Shown one piece after another: positions 32,972-41,076 of a stretch of 45,968 bases of DNA. Source of the stretch: Coriobacteriia bacterium (GTDB lineage Bacteria > Actinomycetota > Coriobacteriia > Anaerosomatales > PALSA-660). The notes beneath the pieces were generated by a model. The model had not been told where the DNA came from. It did not search any database and saw nothing but the letters and a program-made list of their open reading frames with translations. Where the stretch lies: NCBI GenBank assembly GCA_025361505.1, contig JANYKZ010000044.1, forward strand, positions 1-45,968, read 5' to 3'. Numbering within the stretch: the first letter of the stretch is position 1; every line of letters begins with the position of its first letter. Made by a program: the position numbers and the translations under genes.

Positions 32972-34317
32972 CGGCCCTCCCCCTCAGACGAGGCGTCCTC
33001 CGCGAGGTCGTCGACCTCACGGCCCGCGCCCGCCACCGTCACGCGCAGACGCGCGATCCGGCGCTGGCGGACGGCCTGGACGCGCAGCTCCACGTCCCCG
33101 GCGAACACCCGCTCCCCCACGACCGGGATGTGTCCCAACACACTCAGTACCCAACCCGCGAGCGTGTCGTATTCCTCGGACTCGGGCACGTCGAGGCCGA
33201 GCTTCTCGATCGCGTCCTCGACCGGCAGGCGGCCGTCGACCATCCACACGCCGTCCCGTATGCGGTTGATGTAGCGGTAGTCGCGGTCGAACTCATCGGC
33301 GATCTCGCCGATGACCTCTTCGACGATGTCCTCGATCGTCACCAGGCCGGCGGTCCCGCCGTGCTCGTCGACGACGATCACCATGTGGTTGTGCGAGGCG
33401 CGCATCTCCTGGAGCAGGTCGAGGATCGGCTTCGTCTCCGGCACGAACGCCGGCGGCCGCATCAGGCGCACGACGAGATCGGTGGTGCGCCCGGCCGCGA
33501 TCGGCCCGAGCAGGTCCTTGAGGAGCGCCACCCCGATGACGGAGTCGGGGTCCTCGTGGAAGACCGGCATGCGTGAGAAGCCGGTGCGCCGGAACTGCGT
33601 CAGCGCTTCGCCCGTGGTCATCGTGTCCTCGAGCATCTCGGCATCGACACGCGGCACCATGATCTCGCGCGCGACCGTGTCGCCGAGCTCGAACACCTCG
33701 CGGATCATGCGCTTCTCCTCGTCGAGGAGCGTCCCCTGCTCCCGGACGAGCAGCTTGATCTCCTCTTCCGTGACGCCATGCGCGATGTCGCCCGGCTTCA
33801 CGCCCAGGACCCGGGCGAAGAGGTTCGTCGAATGGCCGAGCACGAACACGAGCGGCTTGACGGCGATCGAGAGCCAGGTGACGGGCAGCGCGACCGCCTG
33901 CGCCACCTTCTCCGAGCGCTGCAGTCCGAGGCGCTTCGGCGCGAGCTCCCCGAAGACGAGCATCAGGTAGGTGACCGCGATCGTCACGAGGAAGACCGCG
34001 AGCCCGGAGGCGATCGAGCTGACCCAGGTGACTCCGAGTGACTGGAGCCACGACCGCAGGGGCGCCTCGAACGTGACCGCGGCGAGCGATGCGGCGGTGA
34101 ATCCGATGAGCGTGATGGCGACCGAGATGGTCGACAGCAGCCGGTTCGGGTCGTCGAGGAGGCGGAGGGCCGCCTTGGCCCGATTGGAGCCGTTGTCGGC
34201 CGCGGACTGAAGGGCGGTGCGCCTCGCCGCGATGAGCGACATCTCCGCGGCTGCGAAATAGCCGTTGAGTGCCACGAGGACCACGATCGTGATCATCTCG
34301 CCGAGATAGCTTCTCAT
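32968..34317 (-). CDS. CorC/HlyC-type protein (DUF21, CBS pair, CorC_HlyC domains)
   Basis: 449 residues. DUF21/CNNM transmembrane domain in residues 1-190 (VVLVALNGYFAAAEMSLIAA, GFTAASLAAVTFEAPL). CBS pair at about 205-330 (REIMVPRVDAEM; VIVVDEHGGTAGLVTIEDIV). C-terminal CorC_HlyC domain from about 345 (WMVDGRLPVEDAIEKLGLDVP). Such proteins are Mg2+/Co2+ efflux or leak-regulating transporters, not true hemolysins. Gene ends 4 bases inside the LiaF-like start (ATGA). Confidence 0.93.
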   Translation of the reverse strand: MRSYLGEMITIVVLVALNGYFAAAEMSLIAARRTALQSAADNGSNRAKAALRLLDDPNRLLSTISVAITLIGFTAASLAAVTFEAPLRSWLQSLGVTWVSSIASGLAVFLVTIAVTYLMLVFGELAPKRLGLQRSEKVAQAVALPVTWLSIAVKPLVFVLGHSTNLFARVLGVKPGDIAHGVTEEEIKLLVREQGTLLDEEKRMIREVFELGDTVAREIMVPRVDAEMLEDTMTTGEALTQFRRTGFSRMPVFHEDPDSVIGVALLKDLLGPIAAGRTTDLVVRLMRPPAFVPETKPILDLLQEMRASHNHMVIVVDEHGGTAGLVTIEDIVEEVIGEIADEFDRDYRYINRIRDGVWMVDGRLPVEDAIEKLGLDVPESEEYDTLAGWVLSVLGHIPVVGERVFAGDVELRVQAVRQRRIARLRVTVAGAGREVDDLAEDASSEGEGR

Positions 34318-34339
34318 GCCGGTCGCCTCATCGGCGTGC

Positions 34340-34693
34340 TCACTCGTCGTGCGGGTTGATCTTGTGCAGCACCAAGGCGATCAGCGCCAGCCGCCGGCCA
34401 CGCTCCTGGCATGCGGCGACGAACGATTCGATGGTCTCCCGGATCTCGGGATCGGGGTGATAGCGGACGAGGCCTCCCGAGGACTCCAGGATCCGGTCGC
34501 GACACAGCGCGTCGATCTCGGGCTGCAGCTCCTCGACGCGACGCCCGAGGCGGGAAGCCAGGCCCTCGACATCGAGGACGGCGTCCGGCGTGCGGTGGAA
34601 GAAGACGAGCAGGTCCCACGTGAGCAACGACCTCACGTGCTGGTCAACGAATCGCGTTATGGGGAGTCCCAGGACGTCCTCGAGCTCGTTCAA
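34340..34693 (-). CDS. Small winged-helix-like protein, unknown function
   Basis: About 117 residues if begun at TTG 34693. It reads LNELEDVLGLPITRFVDQHV, then DLLVFFHRTPDAVLDVEGLA, SRLGRRVEELQPEIDALCRD and RILESSGGLVRYHPDPEIRE, compatible with a winged-helix DNA-binding fold plus helical tail. The start is uncertain because no ribosome site is clear; the frame stays open to 34924 but that part overlaps the divergent FKBP promoter. First gene of the minus operon ending in the methyltransferase, 22 bases before the CorC/HlyC gene; it may regulate that operon. Confidence 0.6.
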   Translation of the reverse strand: MNELEDVLGLPITRFVDQHVRSLLTWDLLVFFHRTPDAVLDVEGLASRLGRRVEELQPEIDALCRDRILESSGGLVRYHPDPEIRETIESFVAACQERGRRLALIALVLHKINPHDE

Positions 34694-34846
34694 CTGGCTA
34701 CCGTTCGGTCGGCACTGGTCGGTCCGTGCGACCCTTCGCGCTGCAGGGCCGGGGCGTGAGCTCCCGACGGCGCGTGCGCGCGACAATCCACGCTGGAAGT
34801 GTACCCCATGCGCCGCGCCCGCCCCCCTGTCCCGCGAGCTCGGAGA

Positions 34847-34855
34847 TGGTATAAG
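34847..34855 (+). promoter_or_regulatory. Extended -10 promoter of the FKBP gene
   Basis: TGGTATAAG is an extended -10 element about 50 bases before the FKBP ATG (34902). No good -35 box is needed in this class and none is obvious. Confidence 0.55.
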
Positions 34856-34901
34856 GTCGGCATCGGAACGCAACCTCTCACGGATAGGAGGCGGCAGCCT
34901 C

Positions 34902-35336
34902 ATGCCAGTCAAGACCGGAGACACCGTCAGGGTCCACTATCGCGGTTCCCTGACCGACGGGACGATGTTCGATGCAAGCGAGGGGCGCGAACCCTTGGCC
35001 TTCACCGTGGGGCTCGGGCAGGTCATCCCGGGATTCGAGCGGGCCGTGATCGGCCTCGAGCCCGGCCACACCGTCACCGTCAGCATCGAGCCGGAGGACG
35101 CCTACGGGCCGCATCATGAAGAGCTCCGCCACGTGGTCTCGACGGCGGACTTCGCGAGCGCCCCGTACGTGGGCGGCGAAGTGAACATGGTCTCGCCGGA
35201 GGGCGACGAGCTGCCGGGCCGGATCATCGCGATCGACGGCGAGAACGTCACGCTCGACTTCAACCACCCGCTCGCCGGCGAGACGCTCGTGTTCGAGATC
35301 ACTCTCGTCGAGTACGACTCCGCGTCCGAGGCATAG
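34902..35336 (+). CDS. FKBP-type peptidyl-prolyl isomerase, SlyD-like
   Basis: 144 residues. N-terminal FKBP strand VKTGDTVRVHYRGSLTDGTMFDAS, then LAFTVGLGQVIPGFERAVIG, an insert-in-flap (IF) chaperone domain with PEDAYGPHHEELRHVV, and a return to FKBP with TLDFNHPLAGETLVFEITL. This is the SlyD layout without the His-rich metal tail. It speeds prolyl isomerisation and assists folding. AGGAGG lies 13 bases before the ATG. Confidence 0.95.
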   Translation: MPVKTGDTVRVHYRGSLTDGTMFDASEGREPLAFTVGLGQVIPGFERAVIGLEPGHTVTVSIEPEDAYGPHHEELRHVVSTADFASAPYVGGEVNMVSPEGDELPGRIIAIDGENVTLDFNHPLAGETLVFEITLVEYDSASEA

Positions 35337-35348
35337 GTCCCGCAAGCG

Positions 35349-35393
35349 ACGCGACGAGGGCCCCGGGCGACGCGCCCGGGGCCCTCGTCGCGT
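35349..35393. terminator. Bidirectional terminator between FKBP and the 4-TM gene
   Basis: A perfect 21-bp inverted repeat (35349-35369 with 35373-35393) with a 3-base loop sits between the two convergent genes. It serves FKBP on the plus strand and the 4-TM gene on the minus strand. Confidence 0.85.
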
Positions 35394-35402
35394 TCAAATG
35401 AG

Positions 35403-35771
35403 CTACTTCGCGGACTCGAGCTCGCACACCTTCTGCATGCTGGCCGCAGCGAGGAACAGCACGCCGGCGATGATCTCGGGCGCGATCAGGAAGAGCGCCA
35501 TGATCCCCCACACACCGAGCTCCCAGCCCGCCATCACGCCCCACGCCACGGTGGCGATGGCGCCGGCGAACAGGAGCGCGGCCCCTAGGTTCTCGAAGAA
35601 CCAGCCGATGAGCAGGGCCCCGACGGCAAGGACCAAGACCAGGATGGCACCGTACTGGTCCATCCACGCGACTCCCGACGGGTAGACCACCGCGGCGCCG
35701 AGGGTGAGCACGAACCAGACGAGCCCTCCGAGTCCCACGAAGACGCGCGCGGCGATCCGCTCGTTGTTCAT
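35403..35771 (-). CDS. Four-helix membrane protein, unknown function
   Basis: 122 residues with four membrane segments (about residues 9-30, 40-57, 63-80, 87-110), for example FVGLGGLVWFVLTLGAAVVY and GIMALFLIAPEIIAGVLFLA. I do not recognise the family. ATG at 35771 is preferred because the protein then begins MNNERIAAR just before helix 1; no ribosome site is seen, and TACGAT a few bases upstream could be a leaderless -10. Confidence 0.65.
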   Translation of the reverse strand: MNNERIAARVFVGLGGLVWFVLTLGAAVVYPSGVAWMDQYGAILVLVLAVGALLIGWFFENLGAALLFAGAIATVAWGVMAGWELGVWGIMALFLIAPEIIAGVLFLAAASMQKVCELESAK

Positions 35772-35935
35772 GACATCGTAGTTGCAGCTCCTGGCAAGGA
35801 TGTTCACGTCGCACTCGCTTTCCGCTCGCTGGTGACCGGCCGGCGACCCCTCCCGGGTTGCCACGCCCTGACAGTCGGTCTATACCCTCGAACCGCGTGT
35901 GCGACCGCGCCGGCGACGCGCCGCACCGGCGGGGA

Positions 35936-36643
35936 TCACTCGTATCCGGCGAACGACTCGAAGGACGAGTGCTCCCGGTCGACGCCGAGTGCCTCGAGCA
36001 CACGCCCCATCGGGTCGACCATCGCGGGCGGACCGGAGACGAACCAGTGCCAGCCGTCGTGCGGGTCGCAGTGCCGCAGCACCGTCTCGGCGGTGATGAA
36101 CCCGCGCTCTCCCTTCCAATCGGCGGAGGGACGCTCGAGCACGTGGACGAATGTGATGCCGGGGTTCTCACGCTCCCATGCGTCGAATTCCCCGCGCATC
36201 GGAACGCACGTCTCGTCGAGGTTCCCATCGAAGACCAGGGCCGCCAGGCCGGTGCCGCGCAGCACGGAGTCACGGACGATGCTGCGCATGGGCGTGATAC
36301 CGACACCTCCGACGAGGAAGGCCGCGCGATCCACCCCCGCGGGCAGGACGAGCCGCCCGAAGGGCCCCTCCACGGTCACGAGGTCTCCCGGACGGAGCGC
36401 GAGCAGCGCGTCCTTGAAGGCGCTGCCGGTCAGCCGCGTGAGGACGAGGGTCTCGGCGTCACCCGGCGCGTCACAGTGTGAGAAGCTCTTCGTCTGCGGT
36501 CCCTCACGGGTCTCCAGCGTCAGACGGAAGTACTGCCCGGCCGTATACGAGTAGCCCGCAGGTCGAGAGAACCGGAACGAGCCCGTCGAGGCGCAAGGGC
36601 TCTCCGAGCCGGTGAACGTCACTCGAGACCCGCCTTCGCCCAC
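35936..36643 (-). CDS. FAD-dependent NAD(P)H oxidoreductase (ferredoxin-reductase fold)
   Basis: 235 residues. The FAD domain shows AGQYFRLTLE and KSFSHCDAPGD; the NAD(P)-binding domain begins FLVGGVGITPMRSIVRD and ends HWFVSGPPAMVDPM. No 2Fe-2S domain is present. It should move electrons between NAD(P)H and a protein partner, possibly the divergent molybdopterin lipoprotein or the small cytochrome. GTG start at 36643 has AAGGAGG 6 bases upstream. Confidence 0.9.
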   Translation of the reverse strand: MGEGGSRVTFTGSESPCASTGSFRFSRPAGYSYTAGQYFRLTLETREGPQTKSFSHCDAPGDAETLVLTRLTGSAFKDALLALRPGDLVTVEGPFGRLVLPAGVDRAAFLVGGVGITPMRSIVRDSVLRGTGLAALVFDGNLDETCVPMRGEFDAWERENPGITFVHVLERPSADWKGERGFITAETVLRHCDPHDGWHWFVSGPPAMVDPMGRVLEALGVDREHSSFESFAGYE

Positions 36644-36731
36644 GCCGCGCCTCCTTCGGGAACATACTGGTATCGGGCGCTCGCGTCGTCCCGGCCGGAA
36701 CTGCCCTTCGCGACGATATCAGGAGGACACC

Positions 36732-37451
36732 GTGGATCCAGCACGTCGGAACAGCATCCCCATCGGTACGTACCCGCTGAGGCGGCCCCGCGTCGCGCGA
36801 GCGCTCGTCGCTGCGCTGCTCACCGTTCCGTTGCTGGCCGCCTGCGCTCCCCCCTCGAACGTCGGCGGTGGCGTGCTGCCCGGCGTCGAGGTCCGGGCCT
36901 ACCAGGGCCAGCGGCTCGACTCCGTCAACGACTTTCGGGAGAACTCCATAAAGGGACCGCAGCACGTGGACATCTCGACCTACAGACTGAACGTGACCGG
37001 GCTGGTCGAGAAGCCCGCCACCTACACCTACGACCAGGTCATCTCCAAGGAGACGACCTACACGAAGGTGGTGCAGCTTGATTGCGTGGAGGGCTGGAGC
37101 GTGAAGCTCCTCTGGGAGGGGGTGCTGCTCTCCGACCTGATCGACCACTCGAAGCCGTCGGCGGAAGCCACCACGGTCGTCTTCAAGGCCTACGACGGCT
37201 ACACGACCTCGCTCCCACTCGCCTACATCCGCACGGCGCACATCCTGCTCGCCTACAAGATGAACGGCATCCGGATACCCGACGAGCGCGGCTTCCCGTT
37301 CATGGTCGTGGCCGAGGACCGGTGGGGCTACAAGTGGGCGAAGTGGGTCACGTCGATCGAGTTGTCGAACGACCCCAAGTACCTGGGATACTGGGAGCAG
37401 CGCGGCTACTCTCAAACGGGCATCCGCTCGCAGGACATGTTCGCGAAGTGA
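36732..37451 (+). CDS. Molybdopterin-dependent oxidoreductase lipoprotein (MsrP/sulfite-oxidase-like)
   Basis: 239 residues. N-terminal basic stretch with RR (PLRRPRVARALVAALL) and lipobox LLAAC suggest an exported lipoprotein. The oxidoreductase molybdopterin-binding domain follows: LNVTGLVEKPATYTYDQVIS, VVQLDCVEGWSVKLLWEGV with the Mo-ligand Cys, and TTSLPLAYIRTAHILLAYKM. It resembles the YedY/MsrP core without the long N-terminus. Substrate unknown (sulfoxides, S- or N-oxides). GTG start has AGGAGGACACC before it. Divergent from the flavin reductase. Confidence 0.9.
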   Translation: MDPARRNSIPIGTYPLRRPRVARALVAALLTVPLLAACAPPSNVGGGVLPGVEVRAYQGQRLDSVNDFRENSIKGPQHVDISTYRLNVTGLVEKPATYTYDQVISKETTYTKVVQLDCVEGWSVKLLWEGVLLSDLIDHSKPSAEATTVVFKAYDGYTTSLPLAYIRTAHILLAYKMNGIRIPDERGFPFMVVAEDRWGYKWAKWVTSIELSNDPKYLGYWEQRGYSQTGIRSQDMFAK

Positions 37452-37467
37452 CCCGGAAGGAACGCGC

Positions 37468-38226
37468 ATGAGGCGATCGGCATCGTTGGTCTGGATCGTC
37501 GGCGGGCTCCTCGCGTCGGCGGGGATCGTCTACCTCATCGACTTCGCGGCGTACCCGCAGCTGCACGACTCGATGGGCTTCTACACGCTGCTCGACATCG
37601 CCTTCATCCCCCTGAACGTCCTGATCGTCGGCCTCTTCATCAACCGCCTCCTGGCGCAGCGCGACAAGGCCGAGCTGCTCCACAAGATGAACATGGTCGT
37701 CGGGGCGTTCTTCGCGCAGACCGGCAACGACCTGATCGCGCGCCTGTCCCTGTTCGACACGGACCTCGCCGTGGACCGGCCGCATCTGTTGTTCGACGCG
37801 ACGTGGACCCCTGCCGACTTCGACAAGCACCGCCTGGCCGTGTGCGGAGACACCCACACCATGGACGTCGATCGGGGCGACCTCGAGGGCCTGAAGTCCG
37901 CACTGGCGGAGCAGCGACCGATGCTCCTGGGGCTGCTGCAGAACGGGAACCTGCTCGAACACGCCGGGTTCACGGACGCGCTGTGGGCGGTGTCGCACCT
38001 GAGCGAGGAACTGTCGGCGCGCCCGGACGTGTCCTCGGTGCCGGCCTCCGACCGCGCCCACCTCGAGTTGGACATGGCCCGGGCGTACGGAAGGCTGCTC
38101 GGCGAGTGGCTCGGCTACGCGCGCCACCTCAAGGCCGACTACCCCTACCTGTTCTCGTTCCTGGTGCGGACCAACCCTTACGACCCGACGTGCGAGATCG
38201 AGATCGAGGCGCCGATCAGCGCATGA
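37468..38226 (+). CDS. Two-span membrane protein, unknown function
   Basis: 252 residues. Two N-terminal helices (VWIVGGLLASAGIVYLIDFA; IAFIPLNVLIVGLFIN) are followed by a 190-residue soluble, helix-rich part with HKMNMVVGAFFAQTGNDLIA and YPYLFSFLVRTNPYDP. Not recognised. It follows the molybdopterin lipoprotein by 16 bases with GGAAGGA before the ATG, so it may be its partner. 3' end overlaps the convergent hemolysin-III gene by 11 bases. Confidence 0.75.
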   Translation: MRRSASLVWIVGGLLASAGIVYLIDFAAYPQLHDSMGFYTLLDIAFIPLNVLIVGLFINRLLAQRDKAELLHKMNMVVGAFFAQTGNDLIARLSLFDTDLAVDRPHLLFDATWTPADFDKHRLAVCGDTHTMDVDRGDLEGLKSALAEQRPMLLGLLQNGNLLEHAGFTDALWAVSHLSEELSARPDVSSVPASDRAHLELDMARAYGRLLGEWLGYARHLKADYPYLFSFLVRTNPYDPTCEIEIEAPISA

Positions 38227-38923
38227 CCGCCGGGGCCACGTAGAGGAGCACCGCGAGGAAGTGGCAGACGCTTCCGGTGAGCACCCACAGGTGCCACACC
38301 ATGTGGAAGTACGGGACGCGCTTGTACACGTAGAAGACCGTACCGAGCGTGTAGCACAGGCCGCCCGCGACGAGCAGCCACAGACCGCCCGGCGCGAGCG
38401 TCGCGCGCATCGGTCCGATCATGAACACAGCGAGCCAGCCCATGAACAGGTAGACGACCGCCGAGAGCCATCGTGGACGGTACGTCCAGAACGCCTCGGC
38501 CCCGATGCCGACAGCGGCCAGCACCCACACGACGGAGAACATCCACCAACCGCCGTTCGAGCGCATGGTCACGAGCGTGAACGGAGTGTAGCTGCCGGCG
38601 ATGAGCAGGTAGATGGCCGAGTGGTCGATGATCTTGAAGACGTGTCGCGCCTTCGGCATCGGTATCGCGTGGTAGAGCGTCGATCCGGTGTACAGCAGGA
38701 TCAGCGAGATTCCGAACACGATGCCGCTGGCCAGCGACCAGGGGTCGCGCCACTTGTACACGATCAGCAGGGTGAGCGCGACGATGGCGAAGGCGACGCC
38801 CACCCCGTGGGTGACGCTGTTGGCGATCTCCTCGCCGACGGTGTAGTCGCGGGAAGTGCGCTCCCCGCGGGCCGCATCGTCCCCGGAAGCCGACGTCGCG
38901 ATGTCGTCGCGGCGGTCGGTCAC
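38216..38923 (-). CDS. Hemolysin-III / PAQR-family membrane protein
   Basis: 235 residues with seven membrane segments. Family residues: EEIANSVTHGVGVAFAIVAL, STLYHAIPMPKARHVFKIIDHSAIYLLIAGSYTP and the C-terminal VPYFHMVWHLWVLTGSVCHFLA, supplying the His/Asp zinc set of the PAQR/AdipoR/YqfA group. Some relatives act as membrane lipid hydrolases; bacterial roles are unclear. GTG start overlaps the small cytochrome stop. Confidence 0.92.
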   Translation of the reverse strand: MTDRRDDIATSASGDDAARGERTSRDYTVGEEIANSVTHGVGVAFAIVALTLLIVYKWRDPWSLASGIVFGISLILLYTGSTLYHAIPMPKARHVFKIIDHSAIYLLIAGSYTPFTLVTMRSNGGWWMFSVVWVLAAVGIGAEAFWTYRPRWLSAVVYLFMGWLAVFMIGPMRATLAPGGLWLLVAGGLCYTLGTVFYVYKRVPYFHMVWHLWVLTGSVCHFLAVLLYVAPAVMR

Positions 38924-39150
38924 CGGACCACCTTGATCGCGCGAGCATCAGATGAGATGGAGTGGCACGCGCCGCAGGACGCCGCGTAGTGCCCGGCGGG
39001 CGGGACCTGATCGGGCCGGATCGCGGGGCTCGAGACGCGCAGCATGAGGAACCCCGCGCCGGTCACGAGTACCGCGCCTACCACGCCGGTGACGATCTTC
39101 GCCTTCATCGACATCGGCGCGGCGGCGTCCGAGTTCGGTTCGTCGCTCAC
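38920..39150 (-). CDS. Small membrane-anchored one-haem c-type cytochrome
   Basis: 76 residues: one membrane helix (AKIVTGVVGAVLVTGAGFLM) and then a single CXXCH in YAASCGACHSISSDARAIK. There is no obvious distal Met region, so the second haem ligand may come from another protein. GTG at 39150 is chosen because GGAG precedes it and a probable promoter lies just upstream at 39213-39221. A full-length cytochrome domain is not present, so it may be a short haem shuttle or a truncated relative. Confidence 0.65.
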   Translation of the reverse strand: MSDEPNSDAAAPMSMKAKIVTGVVGAVLVTGAGFLMLRVSSPAIRPDQVPPAGHYAASCGACHSISSDARAIKVVR

Positions 39151-39212
39151 GTGTTCCGCCGCTCCCCTCGAGTCCGCTGGGTCCGCGCGGCGGGACGCCG
39201 CGGGCGTGTCCA

Positions 39213-39221
39213 ATGCTAGCA
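39213..39221 (-). promoter_or_regulatory. Extended -10 promoter of the small cytochrome gene
   Basis: TGCTAGCAT on the minus strand is an extended -10 element; transcription would start near 39206, downstream of the ATG at 39222, supporting the start at 39150. Confidence 0.45.
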
Positions 39222-39252
39222 CCGCTCGACCCCGTCCGGGCGCGCCGCGGGT

Positions 39253-40050
39253 CTAGCCCAGAGGGACCCAGCGAGCCACGTCGCGTCCGCTGAGAGGCTC
39301 CCAGGCGCCGTCGCATCCCTCCGAGCGCGCGCCGAGCTCGAAGTGCAGCATCGCGATCCCGCAGTCGAGTCTGGTCAGGGACAGCGGGAGCGCCGCGGCG
39401 GCCGTCGAGATCACGACGGCACCGCTGTCGAGACGGAAGCGCCAGGGCTGACGGTTCATGGCGGAGGGAGCGATGCGCGCGGCCGTGACCCCGGCTGCGG
39501 CCCACGCCGGCCACCCCGCGTTCCCGGGCGCGATCTCATCGAGCGGCCGGCGGCGCTTCGGCTTCCTCGCACCGTAGAGGAGCGCCTCCGCGTTCGTCGG
39601 CTCAAGCACGGCGTGGCCGACGGGCGAGATGGCGCGCACGACCTCGCCTTGGCGCAACGTCATCGCGGACACGACGGCGGAGCGCGAGAACGAGCCGGCG
39701 ATCCAGCACGTCTGGAGCCCGAGCGCGTTCGCCTCCAGGATGATCCCCTCGCCCGTGTACCCGCAGTGTTCGGCGCTCTCGCTCGAGGATCCGTCGGCGA
39801 TGAAGACGAGCGCCGAGGGCGCTCCCGTCACCTTACCGTACGAGCCGATGATCCCCGTGAAGAAGGTCGGGGGCGCCTTTCGCACCAGCACGACGCGTGC
39901 GTCCTCGAACGGGAGGAACTGGGCCGCGGTCGCCTCGATGACGTCGAGTTCGTCGTCGGAGACCGGCTGCCCGTCGAAGACGCGCCGCGAGTGGCGCTCG
40001 GGAACAGCCGAGATCCAGCGATCGACGTCGAAGGCGGGATGCATGCTCAT
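39253..40050 (-). CDS. Nitroreductase-family flavoprotein
   Basis: 265 residues. N-terminal ISAVPERHSRRVFDGQPVSDDELDV is the FMN-phosphate Arg/Ser region. GEGIILEANALGLQTCWIAG and ARIAPSAMNRQPWRF are also typical, and the C-terminal LDCGIAMLHFELGARSEG matches. Such enzymes transfer electrons from NAD(P)H to nitro, quinone or halogenated compounds. An ATG 6 bases later is an alternative start. Divergent from the acylphosphatase. Confidence 0.9.
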   Translation of the reverse strand: MSMHPAFDVDRWISAVPERHSRRVFDGQPVSDDELDVIEATAAQFLPFEDARVVLVRKAPPTFFTGIIGSYGKVTGAPSALVFIADGSSSESAEHCGYTGEGIILEANALGLQTCWIAGSFSRSAVVSAMTLRQGEVVRAISPVGHAVLEPTNAEALLYGARKPKRRRPLDEIAPGNAGWPAWAAAGVTAARIAPSAMNRQPWRFRLDSGAVVISTAAAALPLSLTRLDCGIAMLHFELGARSEGCDGAWEPLSGRDVARWVPLG

Positions 40051-40119
40051 GGGGAGGTTCCCTTCACAGGAGTTGCGTGGCGCGGCACCTAGGCAGATTC
40101 TACTTCCCGGAGGTGCCAC

Positions 40120-40398
40120 ATGGACGGTGAGCGAGTCAGGATCCGCGCGCTCGTGAGCGGGCGCGTGCAGGGCGTGTGGTTCCGCCAGTCGACCGCGGCT
40201 GAAGCGGCGCTCATCGGTGTGGACGGTTGGGTCCGCAACCTGCCCGACGGGGCCGTCGAGGCGGTGTTCGAAGGCGCTCCGGCAGCGGTGGCCGCCGCGA
40301 TCGCCTACGTCTCCCACGGGCCCGAGCGCGCGGCCGTCGACCGCCTGCTGACGTTCGACGAGGAGCCCGCGGGCGAGCAGGGTTTCGTGGTCCGCTGA
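40120..40398 (+). CDS. acyP: Acylphosphatase
   Basis: 92 residues of standard length. The active-site loop reads GRVQGVWFRQST, with the catalytic Arg; the second residue is Asn in GVDGWVRNLPDGAVEAVFEG. The usual GRVQGVGFR has Trp instead of Gly here. It hydrolyses acyl phosphates in the cytosol. GGAGGTG lies just before the ATG. Confidence 0.95.
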   Translation: MDGERVRIRALVSGRVQGVWFRQSTAAEAALIGVDGWVRNLPDGAVEAVFEGAPAAVAAAIAYVSHGPERAAVDRLLTFDEEPAGEQGFVVR

Positions 40399-40418
40399 CG
40401 CGGCAGCCCGGCCCGGAC

Positions 40419-41006
40419 CTATCCGCCGAGCTTCTTCGAGGTGAAGTAGTCGGACGCGGCCTGGGCCTGCTGCCCGGCGAACTGCGACACGGTCGCGAGG
40501 TTCGCCTTGATCTCGTCGATACGGGCGAGGACCTGCTGGTACTCCACGGCCTTCGCGCTCTTGGAGCGCGCCGTGAAGAGCAGGTTCATCTGGCTGTAGA
40601 GGTCCGCGTTGAGGTCGACGACCTTGATCCGCGTGGCGATCGCGGTCGACTCGAGGCTCGCATAGGTCTTGAGCTCGGGCGAGACCTCCATCGAGGTGAT
40701 GGAGTCGATGGCCGCTTTGGCAGCGCCGAGCTCGGTCTTCTCGGTCACCAGGTCCTTCTCGATCTGCGTCGTCAGTTGGATGGCGCTCGCGAAGCCGGCC
40801 ATCGTGTAGGGGACCGACCCGAGTTCGGCCGCAGACGATGTCACGGCCGATCCGGCCGCGGTGGCCTTCTGCAGGTGCGTGTTCGCGGCGGAGATCGCCT
40901 CGTTCGCGGGCTTCGCGGGGCTCTCGAACCACGTCGAGCACCCCGTGAGCGCGAGCAGCGCAACGATCAGAAAGGCAGTGAGCGCAGCGGCCGGGGTCCT
41001 TCTCAT
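40419..41006 (-). CDS. Lipoprotein, helical, unknown function
   Basis: 195 residues. Signal peptide and lipobox LIVALLALTGCS, then a wholly alpha-helical body rich in Ala (ANEAISAANTHLQKATAAGS; ARIDEIKANLATVSQFAGQQ). No family recognised. AGGAGG precedes the ATG at 41006. It is 70 bases after the EamA-GNAT gene and may end that operon. Confidence 0.8.
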   Translation of the reverse strand: MRRTPAAALTAFLIVALLALTGCSTWFESPAKPANEAISAANTHLQKATAAGSAVTSSAAELGSVPYTMAGFASAIQLTTQIEKDLVTEKTELGAAKAAIDSITSMEVSPELKTYASLESTAIATRIKVVDLNADLYSQMNLLFTARSKSAKAVEYQQVLARIDEIKANLATVSQFAGQQAQAASDYFTSKKLGG

Positions 41007-41076
41007 ACGGCGAACCTCCTCGGTAGTGCCATGTCCGCAGGAATGGTACACCACTTCCCGCGTGACGGCCGTCGGC

